Assembly: GCF_000416985.1 (NCBI RefSeq)
Contig: NZ_ATDL01000015.1
Span: forward strand, 496,001-560,000
DNA: 64,000 bases
Direction of reading: 5' to 3'
Origin: Sphingobacterium paucimobilis HER1398
Lineage (GTDB): Bacteria; Bacteroidota; Bacteroidia; Sphingobacteriales; Sphingobacteriaceae
Part shown: positions 40,910-50,402 of the stretch, one piece after another
Numbering within the stretch: the stretch's first letter is position 1
Layout of the letters: every line of letters begins with the position of its first letter
Translations under genes and position numbers: made by a program
Notes under the pieces: model-generated
Seen by the model: the letters and a program-made list of their open reading frames with translations, nothing else
Databases searched by the model: none
Told to the model about the DNA's origin: nothing

Positions 40910-42043
40910 TTGAAGACTAAATTCCTCATACTACTGTTTGGAACATTCCTAAACGCGGGTTTCACCTGGGCATCAACCGATACGTTGACAAACACTACTC
41001 ACAAAAACTCATTAATAATTGAAGCGGAGGTCGAAAACGGAGGAATTTTAGCAACAGGAGAGTTGAAAAACACGACATTCAAAGACGCTTATTACAACGG
41101 GTTCAACCTCAAAGTGGGATGGAAGATAAATTCCAAAAGCGACCAATATTTCAAACTATACAACAACCCCATTTATGGGATTGGATTCTACACCAGCACA
41201 TTCAACAACGACATTGTCGGAAGTCCTTACGCAGTATACGGTTTTGTCCAGACCCCATTTGGCAACATCGACAATGAAAAATGGTCCTTCGACTACCGTA
41301 TAGGATTGGGTCTATCTGGTAATTTCAAACCTTATGATGAGGATACCAACCCCCTTAACCTGGCTATTGCTACCAAAAACAATGTTTACATCGACTTCGG
41401 CATCCGTAGTCAATATAAACTATCATCAAAATTTAAGGCAGGTGTAGGCTTGGCCTTTCACCACTTTTCTAACGGAGCACTCAAATTACCAAACAAAGGT
41501 GTAAATCTTTTTCCTCTAACAGCGTCCATTACCTACCAACCGAACGGCTGGACATATAAAAAAGACACGACATCACTAGAGCCCTATCCCAAGAAAATCC
41601 TTTATCATATAAATGTCGGGGCAGGACTAAAACAGGTAGCACACGACAAAGAACGTCGTTACTTTAAATCCACGTTCAGTCTCTATGCCAGTCGACATGT
41701 CAGCTATAAATGGCGAATAGGGGGCGGCATGGATCTCTTCTACTCCGATTCGGGGAATGACGAAGAAATAGCTGAAGATAAAACAGGAAAGCTAAGCGCT
41801 AAGCTATCCGGGGGACCAGCATTCTACCTGGTACACGTGCTCAATAAAGACCTTGTACTGAATGGCAACGTTGGATACTATATCCATAACCAATACTTTA
41901 ACGGAGAAATAAGAAGAGTATTTTTAAGAGCAGGATTCCGCTATTATGTCTACAAGAACATCAATGCCGGAATATCCATAAAAGCACATATGGGAAAAGC
42001 TGACTTTATAGAATCAACACTAGGCTATACATTCAATCGGTAA
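40910..42043 (+). CDS. PagL-like acyloxyacyl hydrolase (lipid A 3-O-deacylase family)
   Basis: 377 aa with a signal peptide (FLILLFGTFLNAGFTWA) and outer-membrane barrel strands. The PagL catalytic motif H-x-S is present in LAFHHFSNGAL (H185, S187). The Glu that completes the triad in Pseudomonas PagL appears as Asn at about residue 199 (PNKGVN), if the alignment is right. A C-terminal part of about 150 residues after residue 215 adds more barrel strands. It is expected to remodel lipid A in the outer membrane. The start is TTG at 40910, because no ATG precedes the signal peptide. Confidence 0.75.
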   Translation: MKTKFLILLFGTFLNAGFTWASTDTLTNTTHKNSLIIEAEVENGGILATGELKNTTFKDAYYNGFNLKVGWKINSKSDQYFKLYNNPIYGIGFYTSTFNNDIVGSPYAVYGFVQTPFGNIDNEKWSFDYRIGLGLSGNFKPYDEDTNPLNLAIATKNNVYIDFGIRSQYKLSSKFKAGVGLAFHHFSNGALKLPNKGVNLFPLTASITYQPNGWTYKKDTTSLEPYPKKILYHINVGAGLKQVAHDKERRYFKSTFSLYASRHVSYKWRIGGGMDLFYSDSGNDEEIAEDKTGKLSAKLSGGPAFYLVHVLNKDLVLNGNVGYYIHNQYFNGEIRRVFLRAGFRYYVYKNINAGISIKAHMGKADFIESTLGYTFNR

Positions 42044-42068
42044 TGTATAGCCTAATGTCTATTAGATT

Positions 42069-42683
42069 TTACAATTGCCCTAATCCTTTTTCAACGGCTT
42101 TAGAGACACTTTTTCCAAAATCTTTATCGACTGTGATATATCCTGGGTAAAAGAAATTCTTACCGCCAATCTTTACAGAAGGCTTTATTTTCAAAGCAAA
42201 GAATCCATTACTCTTTCTGGTAAAGATATCGTTGAGAACTTTGTCAAACCCCTGCTCTTTAGCCACACCAAAAATATTAGCGGAGAAAGTCAACGGCACC
42301 ACCATACTTTGTCCATTGGACAGATTGATGTTCTCTGCAACAGCACCTTCAAAAAGTGGCTTACCTGCCATTTCAATAATGTACTTAAACTCATTGATCT
42401 TAGTTAATGTCGATGTAGGGTTCGTAATTTTCAAATTTACTCTCGCTTCCAAAGGAAGATCCTGCCGCAATAAAGCCATGGCAATACCTGGTATGCTCGC
42501 CAATGAAGCTGCCCCCCCCGATTGGTAAGAATCGATATCCCTACCTGCTAATCGGATTTGATCTACAGATTCTACATCATAATTAAATTTACTCAATGCC
42601 TCCACCTGAGCTTTTTGATTGATAGCACAGCTAGACATAAACCAAGTACAAAGCAGTAATACTGCAACTTTTAATCTATTCAT
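42069..42683 (-). CDS. Lipoprotein with LEA/WHy-like domain
   Basis: 204 aa from the ATG at 42683 (MNRLKVAVLLLCTWFMSSC), giving a clean lipobox Cys; a longer frame to 42737 overlaps the upstream gene. The mature domain has VNLKITNPTSTLTKINEFKYIIEMAGKPLFEG and SMVVPLTFSANI, the pattern of LEA type-2/WHy immunoglobulin-like domains. The role is probably structural, in the envelope. It is 10 bp after the upstream lipoprotein gene and likely co-transcribed with it. Confidence 0.72.
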   Translation of the reverse strand: MNRLKVAVLLLCTWFMSSCAINQKAQVEALSKFNYDVESVDQIRLAGRDIDSYQSGGAASLASIPGIAMALLRQDLPLEARVNLKITNPTSTLTKINEFKYIIEMAGKPLFEGAVAENINLSNGQSMVVPLTFSANIFGVAKEQGFDKVLNDIFTRKSNGFFALKIKPSVKIGGKNFFYPGYITVDKDFGKSVSKAVEKGLGQL

Positions 42684-42693
42684 TTTGTTCGTT

Positions 42694-43458
42694 TTATTTT
42701 TTCTTCTTACCTGTTGCCTTACCAAAATTGTAAGCAACTCCCAGTGTAAAAATAGAATTTCCTGCCTTGAGATACGAATTATTTACTACACCAATATTAA
42801 ATCCTGTTGTATACTGCAACTGAAGCCCTTTCAACAACTCCATTCGGGTAAAGAAAACAGGTTCAATAAAAAGATTTTCTTCCTTATCTGCCTGAACATC
42901 ATCCAACCAAAAATCAGTCATAGCCACCCGACTCACGCGTATCGCAGTCCCATAATTTAAGACCCGCTTACCGCCGAACAGGTTTAACCGCCCCTTCGTA
43001 GTAGATGAATAATTCACCTGCAGGAATATTTTATCAAAATCCATTTTACGGCTTCCCACCACCTCATAGTCCCGTATAGAAGCACGCTGGTCTAATTCAC
43101 GAGAATTACCTAAACCATAGCCTCCGTAGATTTCCAGGACCTGCCTCTTGGACTTACCTATTTCGGTAAAATAACCCACCGCACCTTCGGCTAGCCATTG
43201 CCTAAAATGGGTATTGGATTCCCGTCCATGGTTTACAGTTGAGGCATTGGCCAATAGAGCAAAATGATCCGTCAGTGATACCGCCACAGTTCCAGAGGCA
43301 TTACCTTTCAGATTGATATGTCCAGAAAGGTATCCTTCCCCTTGATGCCTAAACATGGGGGTCGCAGGCACATTAGGCATATATATTGAACTACAACTCC
43401 CCAAAATAAAACTAACCGATAAAGCTACAAGCGCTATGACATAATTATTCTTTAACAT
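42694..43458 (-). CDS. Hypothetical lipoprotein with outer-membrane-barrel-like repeats
   Basis: 254 aa. The signal ALVALSVSFILGSC gives a lipobox Cys at about residue 22, followed by SSIYMPNVPATPMF. The body alternates amphipathic strands (GYLSGHINLKGNASGTVAVSLTDHFALLANAS, LEIYGGYGLGNS, FTLGVAYNFGK), as in small beta-barrels. No family recognised. It forms a two-gene unit with the LEA-like lipoprotein. Confidence 0.65.
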   Translation of the reverse strand: MLKNNYVIALVALSVSFILGSCSSIYMPNVPATPMFRHQGEGYLSGHINLKGNASGTVAVSLTDHFALLANASTVNHGRESNTHFRQWLAEGAVGYFTEIGKSKRQVLEIYGGYGLGNSRELDQRASIRDYEVVGSRKMDFDKIFLQVNYSSTTKGRLNLFGGKRVLNYGTAIRVSRVAMTDFWLDDVQADKEENLFIEPVFFTRMELLKGLQLQYTTGFNIGVVNNSYLKAGNSIFTLGVAYNFGKATGKKKK

Positions 43459-43512
43459 ACCTGCTTATCCCAAACAATCATGCCAATCTATAAAACTCAA
43501 TCATCATCACAC

Positions 43513-43542
43513 AAAAAAATCCCTGAATTAAAAACTCAGGGA
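43513..43542 (-). terminator. Terminator of the OmpA-like gene
   Basis: TCCCTGA/TCAGGGA (43520-43526 with 43536-43542), followed on the minus strand by a U7 tract (the A run at 43513-43519). Confidence 0.82.
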
Positions 43543-43566
43543 CTCCATTTATGCTATAGACGAAAA

Positions 43567-44442
43567 CTACATCGAAGTAGATTCCGTATCAGGCGCCTTA
43601 TCAATCAACTCCATGAATTGATCTAATTTTGGTGTAATAATAATCTGCGTACGTCTGTTTCTAGCCTTACCATTTGCAGATGTATTATCAGCGATAGGAT
43701 TATATTCACCACGTCCACCCGCTGTCAAGCGCTTAGGATCCACACCATACATCGTCTGCAACGCCTGTACCACAGAGGAAGCACGTAATGTACTCAAATC
43801 CCAGTTATTACGGATATTTGGTTTAGAAATAGGATCCGTATCTGTGTTACCTTCGATCAATACATCGTAGTCTCTATAATCCTGAATAATTTTCGCAATC
43901 TTACTTAAGGTTTCTCCCGCTTTATCAGATACTTCATAACTACCAGACTTGTAAAGCATATTATCAGATAAAGAGATGTAAACAACACCTTTCAATACCT
44001 GTACATCTACATCTTTAAGCTCTTCACGACTCAAAGAACGGGTCAGGTTATTGGTCAACACCATATTAAGTGAATCACTTTTATTCTTCGTATTCACTAA
44101 GTGTTGTATATACTTATTAGATGCATTAATTTCATCAACCAATTTGGAAATATTCACATTCCCTTGGGAATTTTGTGCTATACTATTATCCAAAGTAGAC
44201 TGTAACTTAGCATATGCCTCTTTCAATGAAGCATTATTCTTGCGCTCGTATTCGAGCTGATCTTCCAAACTTTTGATTTTTGCACGGCTTTCTGTAAGAT
44301 CCATCTGTCCTTTTTGGTACAGCTCAGCCAAATCTTTATGTTGGGTTTCTAAGGCTACATATTTTTTATTACTCACACAGCTACTCATTACAATTCCACC
44401 TAGTAAAATCGTAATTGGCAAAAGGCGTTTTTTATACATCAT
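43567..44442 (-). CDS. OmpA-family peptidoglycan-binding lipoprotein
   Basis: 291 aa from the ATG at 44442 (MMYKKRLLPITILLGGIVMSSC), with lipobox Cys; the 11 extra upstream codons are not supported. A long coiled coil (about 30-115) follows. The C-terminal OmpA domain (about 160-275) has LIEGNTDTDPI, NNWDLSTLRASSVVQAL and GRGEYNPIADN...ARNRRTQIIITP, including the Asp/Arg diaminopimelate-binding residues. It probably tethers the outer membrane to peptidoglycan. It is monocistronic, with its own terminator. Confidence 0.88.
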   Translation of the reverse strand: MMYKKRLLPITILLGGIVMSSCVSNKKYVALETQHKDLAELYQKGQMDLTESRAKIKSLEDQLEYERKNNASLKEAYAKLQSTLDNSIAQNSQGNVNISKLVDEINASNKYIQHLVNTKNKSDSLNMVLTNNLTRSLSREELKDVDVQVLKGVVYISLSDNMLYKSGSYEVSDKAGETLSKIAKIIQDYRDYDVLIEGNTDTDPISKPNIRNNWDLSTLRASSVVQALQTMYGVDPKRLTAGGRGEYNPIADNTSANGKARNRRTQIIITPKLDQFMELIDKAPDTESTSM

Positions 44443-44520
44443 ATCATTATAAATTTGATGGATACAAGATAGCAAATAAAATCTTTGAATTTTTACCCTA
44501 AATAGTTAAAAAACATAAAA

Positions 44521-45555
44521 TTACTTTCCTGTATTCAGTAGATGTTTACAAATAGCACTGACCAACCCTGGACCTTCATAAATAAAACCTGTATACACTT
44601 GTACCAGCGCGGCCCCAGCTTCGAGCTTGTCTACAGCATCCTGTCCGGAATGTATACCGCCTACACCTATAATAGGGAAAGCCTTATTCGATTTCTGAGA
44701 AAGATAACGTATCACTTCGGTAGAGCGTTCTGTAAGAGGCTTACCACTTACCCCTCCTGCCTCATTAAGCAATTCAGGAGCGCTACTAAGTCCTTCTCTA
44801 GAAATGGTCGTATTCGTTGCTATTACACCTGCAATCTTAGTTTCTGTAACAATCTCTACAATATCATCCAGTTGGCTATCCGTCAGATCCGGGGCAATCT
44901 TTAATAAAATAGGCTTCGCTTTTGGTTTTTCCAGATTGAGCTGTTGCAATGTATCTAAAATCCGCATCAACGGCTCTTTCTCCTGCAGATCTCGTAATCC
45001 CGGAGTATTGGGTGAACTCACATTCACCACAAAATAATCCACGTATTCGTACAGAGCGTGAAAACAATAGATATAATCATTTACAGCCTCTTCATTTGGA
45101 GTAACCTTATTTTTCCCAATATTACCACCAATGATCACTCCTTCTCTATCCTTAAGGTGTTTCAATCGTCCCGCAGCTACATCCGCTCCTTGGTTGTTAA
45201 AGCCCATCCTATTAATGAGGGCAGCATCATTCACCAAGCGAAACATACGCGGTTTATCGTTCCCAGGCTGAGGCCTTGGCGTTACCGTACCGATCTCGAT
45301 AAAACCAAATCCAAATTTGGCCATATCCGCAATATATTCCGCATTTTTATCAAAACCAGCTGCTAGTCCTACCGGATTTTTAAACTTAAGTCCAAAAACC
45401 TCCCGTTCCAAACGTGGATCGGATACACTATAAATAGATTTGAGCAAGGCCTTTGCACCCCAGATCTTTGAGAAATTTTTCAACCCTCCCGTCACCGTAT
45501 GATGTGCCTTTTCAGGGTTCATTGAAAAGAAAATTGGCTTTACTAATTTATACAT
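44521..45555 (-). CDS. pyrD: Dihydroorotate dehydrogenase (quinone), class 2
   Basis: 344 aa, oxidising dihydroorotate to orotate with FMN and quinone in pyrimidine synthesis. The N-terminal membrane-associated helix ([18 protein letters not shown]) marks class 2. FMN and active-site motifs are [38 protein letters not shown] (catalytic Ser in the class-2 form), [19 protein letters not shown] and [11 protein letters not shown]. Its promoter has a TACCTTTG -7 box. pyrE lies 15 kb away in this window. Confidence 0.93.
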   Translation of the reverse strand: MYKLVKPIFFSMNPEKAHHTVTGGLKNFSKIWGAKALLKSIYSVSDPRLEREVFGLKFKNPVGLAAGFDKNAEYIADMAKFGFGFIEIGTVTPRPQPGNDKPRMFRLVNDAALINRMGFNNQGADVAAGRLKHLKDREGVIIGGNIGKNKVTPNEEAVNDYIYCFHALYEYVDYFVVNVSSPNTPGLRDLQEKEPLMRILDTLQQLNLEKPKAKPILLKIAPDLTDSQLDDIVEIVTETKIAGVIATNTTISREGLSSAPELLNEAGGVSGKPLTERSTEVIRYLSQKSNKAFPIIGVGGIHSGQDAVDKLEAGAALVQVYTGFIYEGPGLVSAICKHLLNTGK

Positions 45556-45623
45556 AATATAACATAAAAAGTCATTGAAGAAATTGCCATAAAAAAGCTT
45601 ATATCACTTTTGGCATATCTGCA

Positions 45624-45631
45624 CAAAGGTA
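45624..45631 (-). promoter_or_regulatory. -7 box of pyrD
   Basis: TACCTTTG on the minus strand, an exact TAnnTTTG match 68 bp before the pyrD start. Confidence 0.5.
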
Positions 45632-45653
45632 GAAAAGAAGCAGAAATAATCAC

Positions 45654-45661
45654 TACTTTTG
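45654..45661 (+). promoter_or_regulatory. -7 box of the second ABC-F gene
   Basis: TACTTTTG, an exact TAnnTTTG match 123 bp before the start codon, back-to-back with the pyrD promoter. Confidence 0.45.
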
Positions 45662-45784
45662 CTTTTTAAATCCCGATAAAGACGTAAAACATTTTATCGA
45701 GGGCAATCGACACATATTGAGGACGATGAAAAGTCAAACCGATCCGCTAGCTAGCAGATCAAAAAGTAAAAGCATACATCTGAA

Positions 45785-47695
45785 ATGATATCAATAAATA
45801 ATTTAACATTTGAAATAGGCGCAAGAGCCCTATATGACGAAGCAAACTGGCACATCAAACCGGGAGACAAAGCGGGATTGATCGGTGCTAATGGAGCGGG
45901 AAAATCCACCTTACTAAAGTTGATCGTTGGAGATTATGCCCCTACTTCCGGCTCTATTTCAATGGCAAAGGATTTAAAAATAGGGTACCTCAATCAGGAT
46001 CTCTTATCCTATCATTCCGAAAAAAGCATCCTTTATGTAGCGATGGAAGCATTTACACGCCAAAACGAACTACATGCAGAGATAGAAGTGCTGTTAAAAA
46101 AGTTAGAAACAGATTATTCCGACGATATTTTAAACAAACTCAGCGATAAGCAAATGGAGTTTGAAGCCCTAGATGGCTATAATATCGAATTCAGGGCTAA
46201 TGAAATCCTAGCAGGGCTTGGCTTCTCACAGGATGAACAGCAGCGTCCCTTGGCCACCTTCTCCGGAGGATGGCGTATGCGCGTCATGCTGGCACGAATA
46301 CTACTCCAAGCACCAGACATCCTATTACTCGATGAGCCAACCAACCACTTGGACCTTCCCTCCATCAAATGGCTTGAAAACTATTTACAGGGATTTGAAG
46401 GAGCAATCGTAATTGTATCCCACGACCGTTATTTCTTGGACCGTATCATCAATAAAACGGTAGAGTCTAAACGTGGGAAACTAACCCTATATGCAGGGAA
46501 TTATTCATTCTACCTTGAAGAAAAGTCATTGCGTGAAGAAATTCAAGGCAATCAGTTTAAAAATCAGCAAGCAAAAATAAAGCAGGAAGAAAAATTAATT
46601 GAACGCTTTCGCGCTAAAGCCTCCAAAGCGAAGATGGTACAATCACGTATCAAAGCATTGGATAAAATGGATAAGATATCCGATGTTGATGATGACAACC
46701 CAGAAGTAAATTTCAGCTTCAAATTTTCGAAACCTTCAGGACGGCATGTCGTCACCCTAGAAAACATTTCGAAGTCCTATCCCAATCTAGAGATTTTACG
46801 GGATACCGATGGACTTATCGAAAAAGGGGATAAAATTGCTTTGATCGGAGCCAATGGTAAGGGTAAATCCACACTGTTACGGATAGTAGCTGATGCCGAC
46901 TCGGACTACAAAGGAACGAGTGTAAAAGGCCATAACGTATTGCAAACCTTCTTTGCACAGCACCAGCTAGAAGCATTGCATCTCGAAAACTCCATCCTTC
47001 AAGAGCTACAAAACTTTGCCCCCAAACATACCGAAACAGAACTTCGGTCTATTCTAGGCTCCTTTCTATTTACAGGAGATGATGTATTTAAGAAAATAAA
47101 AGTATTATCCGGTGGTGAAAAATCCCGTGTAGCACTAGCAAAAGCGTTAACAGCCGATGCAAACTTCCTTGTACTGGATGAGCCGACCAACCACTTGGAT
47201 ATGGCTTCTGTCAATATCCTGATTCAAGCATTACAGCAATATGAAGGAACATTAATTGTGGTATCTCACGACCGTTACTTCTTAGAGCATGTAGCCAATA
47301 AAATCTGGTTCATCGAAGACAAAGAAATAAAAGAATACCCTGGCACCTATGAAGAATACGAAACCTGGAATTCAAAGCGTGTCCAAAAGCCAGTTGTAGA
47401 GAAAAAAGTCGTAAAGGAAGAGCCTAAAAAAGAGAAGAAGGTGGCACCTACAGAAGATAACAAAAGGCTAATCCTGAAAAAGAATAAAGAACTAGCCCAA
47501 TTAGAGCAACAAATTGCACTCAAGGAGGCAGATGTTAAAGAATTGGAAATACAGCTTGCTAATGAAGAAATATATTCTGATGCGACCAAATTACAGGACA
47601 TCACCCGTAAGTACAATTCAGCAAAAGCAGAATACCAACAGTTGCAAAACGATTGGGAGAGAATCGCAGAGGAAATCATCGAATTAGAAGGCTAA
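45785..47695 (+). CDS. ABC-F family ATPase with C-terminal coiled coil (Uup-like)
   Basis: 636 aa with duplicated ABC domains (GANGAGKST/SGGWRMRVMLA/LLLDEPTNHLD and GANGKGKST/SGGEKSRVALAKAL/LVLDEPTNHLD). The interdomain linker is charged and helical. A C-terminal extension of about 110 residues (LILKKNKELAQLEQQIALKEADVKELE...) is a coiled coil like the DNA/ribosome-interacting tail of Uup. It is soluble, with a likely role in ribosome rescue or assembly. It is distinct from the tail-less ABC-F gene at 28032. Confidence 0.88.
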   Translation: MISINNLTFEIGARALYDEANWHIKPGDKAGLIGANGAGKSTLLKLIVGDYAPTSGSISMAKDLKIGYLNQDLLSYHSEKSILYVAMEAFTRQNELHAEIEVLLKKLETDYSDDILNKLSDKQMEFEALDGYNIEFRANEILAGLGFSQDEQQRPLATFSGGWRMRVMLARILLQAPDILLLDEPTNHLDLPSIKWLENYLQGFEGAIVIVSHDRYFLDRIINKTVESKRGKLTLYAGNYSFYLEEKSLREEIQGNQFKNQQAKIKQEEKLIERFRAKASKAKMVQSRIKALDKMDKISDVDDDNPEVNFSFKFSKPSGRHVVTLENISKSYPNLEILRDTDGLIEKGDKIALIGANGKGKSTLLRIVADADSDYKGTSVKGHNVLQTFFAQHQLEALHLENSILQELQNFAPKHTETELRSILGSFLFTGDDVFKKIKVLSGGEKSRVALAKALTADANFLVLDEPTNHLDMASVNILIQALQQYEGTLIVVSHDRYFLEHVANKIWFIEDKEIKEYPGTYEEYETWNSKRVQKPVVEKKVVKEEPKKEKKVAPTEDNKRLILKKNKELAQLEQQIALKEADVKELEIQLANEEIYSDATKLQDITRKYNSAKAEYQQLQNDWERIAEEIIELEG

Positions 47696-47712
47696 TCAGC
47701 ACAACAACCTCT

Positions 47713-47773
47713 CCGATTAATTCCGCTATGCGCTATATCATATATCAATAGAGAGCATAGCGGAATTAATCGG
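47713..47773. terminator. Long convergent hairpin between the ABC-F and tolC-like genes
   Basis: A 19-bp perfect inverted repeat (47713-47731 with 47755-47773, core CGATTAATTCCGCTATG) with a 23-nt AT-rich loop. The right arm includes the stop codon and last codons of the convergent TolC-like gene. There is no long T tract, so it may act as a bidirectional 3' stabilising structure as well as a terminator. Confidence 0.7.
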
Positions 47774-49145
47774 TTCCCTGCCCATCAAGTACTTCTCTCT
47801 TAATAATCGGAATACCGAAATAAAACTCCAGTATCTTTGTGCGAAACAGATAATCGTACTTTGTTCTTAGCAAATCGGATTGAATGTTTACCAAGAGGGT
47901 CTGCGACTGATTATAATCAAAACCTGTCGCCATGCCATTTTCATAGCGTTCTTTCGTATAGCGGAACGCTTCTTCCCGAGCTTTCAACATTTCCTTAGTT
48001 GCCATATAAGTTTCCAAAGCCCCTTTAGCATCTGAATATGCCGTATAAATATTCCGTTCCAAATCAAGTTCAGTCTGTTCTAAAGTCAACTTACTTTTGT
48101 CTAAATTCACTTTAGACCTTGAAACATTGTTACGGGTCGAAAAGCCATTAAAAATCGGAACACTCAACTGAAATCCAAAATTATGTCCTTTATAGAGGTT
48201 AAACTGTTCGAAGAATGGTGGAGGATTCTTAAGACCTCCTTGTCCATCTGGAATCTTAGCGTACGAAACACGCGAACTGAATCCATAAAAACCACTAAGC
48301 GTAGGTAAATAAGCCCCTTTGGCTATTTCGATTTCCTTTTCCGCAATTCTCACATTGTTTTCAGCAATTTTCAGCTCGGTACGCTCATTCTTAGCTTTGC
48401 CAAAAATAGATTCTGGCCCCTCCAATAGAATACTATTCACTTGAAATTCGTACGCCACATCCGCAATATCAAAATCTTTAAATTCCTTCATCTGTAGCAG
48501 TTGCGCTAAGCTCATTTTAGATATAATCAATGCATACTGAGCCTCAATAATCCGCTGTTTGTCTGTAGCAATAGTAGCCTTTATATCAAACAAATCCCCT
48601 CTAGGGATCATCCCCGCATCGACCAGAACCTCCGAGCGCACCAATTGTAGACTATCCGTCTCAAACTGTTGTTTCTGAACTTTTACGGCCTCTTTATTAA
48701 ACAGGACCTGCAAATAAGCATTAACCACGTTCAACGCGACATCCTCCTCCATTTTCAGATGCTGATATTGAGAAGATATCAACGCCAGCTTGGCTTTTCT
48801 GAAACGGTTCTGATTCTGCATACCTTTAAAAATATCGACACCCAAAGATGCCCCCATCGAAGTAAACTGTGTCGTTTGATTTTCCAAGATACCTGTAGTA
48901 ATATTGGTATTCAGCCCCCTGTTCCAAGAGTGCGAAGCATTGGCATTCACATTGGGCAAAAAACTTCCGAAAGCATCTTTTTTATCGATCTCAGCGAGCT
49001 TATTATCCAGTTCGGTCTGCCCAATAGAAACATTGTTATCGATAGCGTAAGCTACACACTCCTCCAACGTCCATTTCTTTTGAGAGAAAGCATCATTTGC
49101 CAAAAGAAGGCAAATAACAGCAATTATTTTTGACACAATATTCAT
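47766..49145 (-). CDS. TolC-family outer-membrane efflux protein
   Basis: 459 aa with a signal peptide (IIAVICLLLANDAFSQ) and the duplicated OEP pattern. LEECVAYAIDNNVSIGQTELDNKLAEIDKKDAFGSFLPNVN opens the first repeat, and a similar RTELKIAENNVRIAEKEIEIAKGAYLPTLSGFYGF opens the second. Long helices near residues 120-200 and 330-410 would form the periplasmic tunnel. It is the last gene of the MacAB-TolC-like operon, 97 bp after the adaptor gene. Confidence 0.9.
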   Translation of the reverse strand: MNIVSKIIAVICLLLANDAFSQKKWTLEECVAYAIDNNVSIGQTELDNKLAEIDKKDAFGSFLPNVNANASHSWNRGLNTNITTGILENQTTQFTSMGASLGVDIFKGMQNQNRFRKAKLALISSQYQHLKMEEDVALNVVNAYLQVLFNKEAVKVQKQQFETDSLQLVRSEVLVDAGMIPRGDLFDIKATIATDKQRIIEAQYALIISKMSLAQLLQMKEFKDFDIADVAYEFQVNSILLEGPESIFGKAKNERTELKIAENNVRIAEKEIEIAKGAYLPTLSGFYGFSSRVSYAKIPDGQGGLKNPPPFFEQFNLYKGHNFGFQLSVPIFNGFSTRNNVSRSKVNLDKSKLTLEQTELDLERNIYTAYSDAKGALETYMATKEMLKAREEAFRYTKERYENGMATGFDYNQSQTLLVNIQSDLLRTKYDYLFRTKILEFYFGIPIIKREVLDGQGTD

Positions 49146-49242
49146 GTTTGTTTCTTCAGTATGCGCTAGTTATAACTCTTATTTGTCAGCTCCATGGAGC
49201 CCCCACTTCTATAAGAAGACAATACGCCATTAATCGAATGAA

Positions 49243-50340
49243 TTACTTCTTGACTTGATTCCAAATCTTAATCTTACTATCCTTCGTAATTCCACTCTTT
49301 ATTTCCACGTAAATTCCATCACTCACACCCAGTTCCACATCTCTACGCTCAAATTTTTGAGGCGCCACCTCCACTTCAACAAAAGATTTCTTCGTTTTTT
49401 CATCATACTGAACTACCCCCTCTTTCAGCGCCAATACATTCTCCGCATTTTCCAACACAATAGAAGCATTCGCACTCAATCCCGAGCGAATAAATGTCGT
49501 ATCCTTATTGATGAGATTTCCTTTTATCGGAAACTGCATAGCCCCATTTTCATTCACTCCTTTAGGCGCGATATAATCTAGCACAGCATGAAACTTTTTG
49601 TTTTCAATAGCTCCAACGGTGATTTCCAACGGAAGCCCTAATCGGATTTTGCCAACCTCGGATTCATCCAGTTTTCCCTCAAAAATCATATTGCTGACAT
49701 CTGCCAAACTTGCAATCGTGGTTCCTTCATTAAAGTTATTCGCCTCAATGACTTGATTTCCTTTTTTTACCGGCACATCCAGCACCATTCCCGACACCGT
49801 CGAACGAATCCGTGTCTGTGCCATATTCGCCAATCCAGTTGTTGTTCCTGTTCTGATAATTTCAGCATTCTGCACCGTAGAACTATAAGTCTGTTGCGCC
49901 TGTCTATACGTCGTTTGAGCGGCATCAAAATCATTTGCTGAAATTACACCTTTATCAAAGAGCATCTTTTGTCGCTCAAATATCCGCTTCTGGTTCTCTA
50001 AATCTATTTTAGCCGATTCGATTTGGTTATTCGCCTGATTTAAGCTAGAGACATTGGGTACCACTTTAATCTCAGCAATCAGATCACCCGACTTAATATA
50101 ATCCCCGGCCTCAACATAGACCACATCGATAATACCCGAGATGTTCGGCTTAATCAACACCTCCTCCTTCGGATTAATATTTCCGGTAGCAACCGTACTT
50201 TTGGAAATAGAGCGAATTTCAGCTTGTACTGTCTCGTAGACTACCGTGGGTTGTTTGTTCTTCTGATACAGCCACACCAAAGCACCTACAAAAGCAATTG
50301 CTAAAAAAACTAAAATTGAAATCGTACAGCCTTTTTTCAT
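49243..50340 (-). CDS. Periplasmic adaptor (HlyD/MacA family)
   Basis: 365 aa with one N-terminal membrane anchor (CTISILVFLAIAFVGALVWLY), a lipoyl-like half motif (ATGNINPKEEVLIKPNISGIIDVVYVEAGDYIKSGDLIAEI), a coiled-coil hairpin (about 85-160) and beta-barrel and membrane-proximal domains. The role is to bridge the inner-membrane ABC permeases and the TolC-like channel. It is the MacA equivalent in this operon. Confidence 0.9.
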   Translation of the reverse strand: MKKGCTISILVFLAIAFVGALVWLYQKNKQPTVVYETVQAEIRSISKSTVATGNINPKEEVLIKPNISGIIDVVYVEAGDYIKSGDLIAEIKVVPNVSSLNQANNQIESAKIDLENQKRIFERQKMLFDKGVISANDFDAAQTTYRQAQQTYSSTVQNAEIIRTGTTTGLANMAQTRIRSTVSGMVLDVPVKKGNQVIEANNFNEGTTIASLADVSNMIFEGKLDESEVGKIRLGLPLEITVGAIENKKFHAVLDYIAPKGVNENGAMQFPIKGNLINKDTTFIRSGLSANASIVLENAENVLALKEGVVQYDEKTKKSFVEVEVAPQKFERRDVELGVSDGIYVEIKSGITKDSKIKIWNQVKK

Positions 50341-50402
50341 CTTATATTTTTAGTTTAAAGTTCAATGTTTAAATCTTAATCAATATGGCACACTTCCCAC
50401 CT

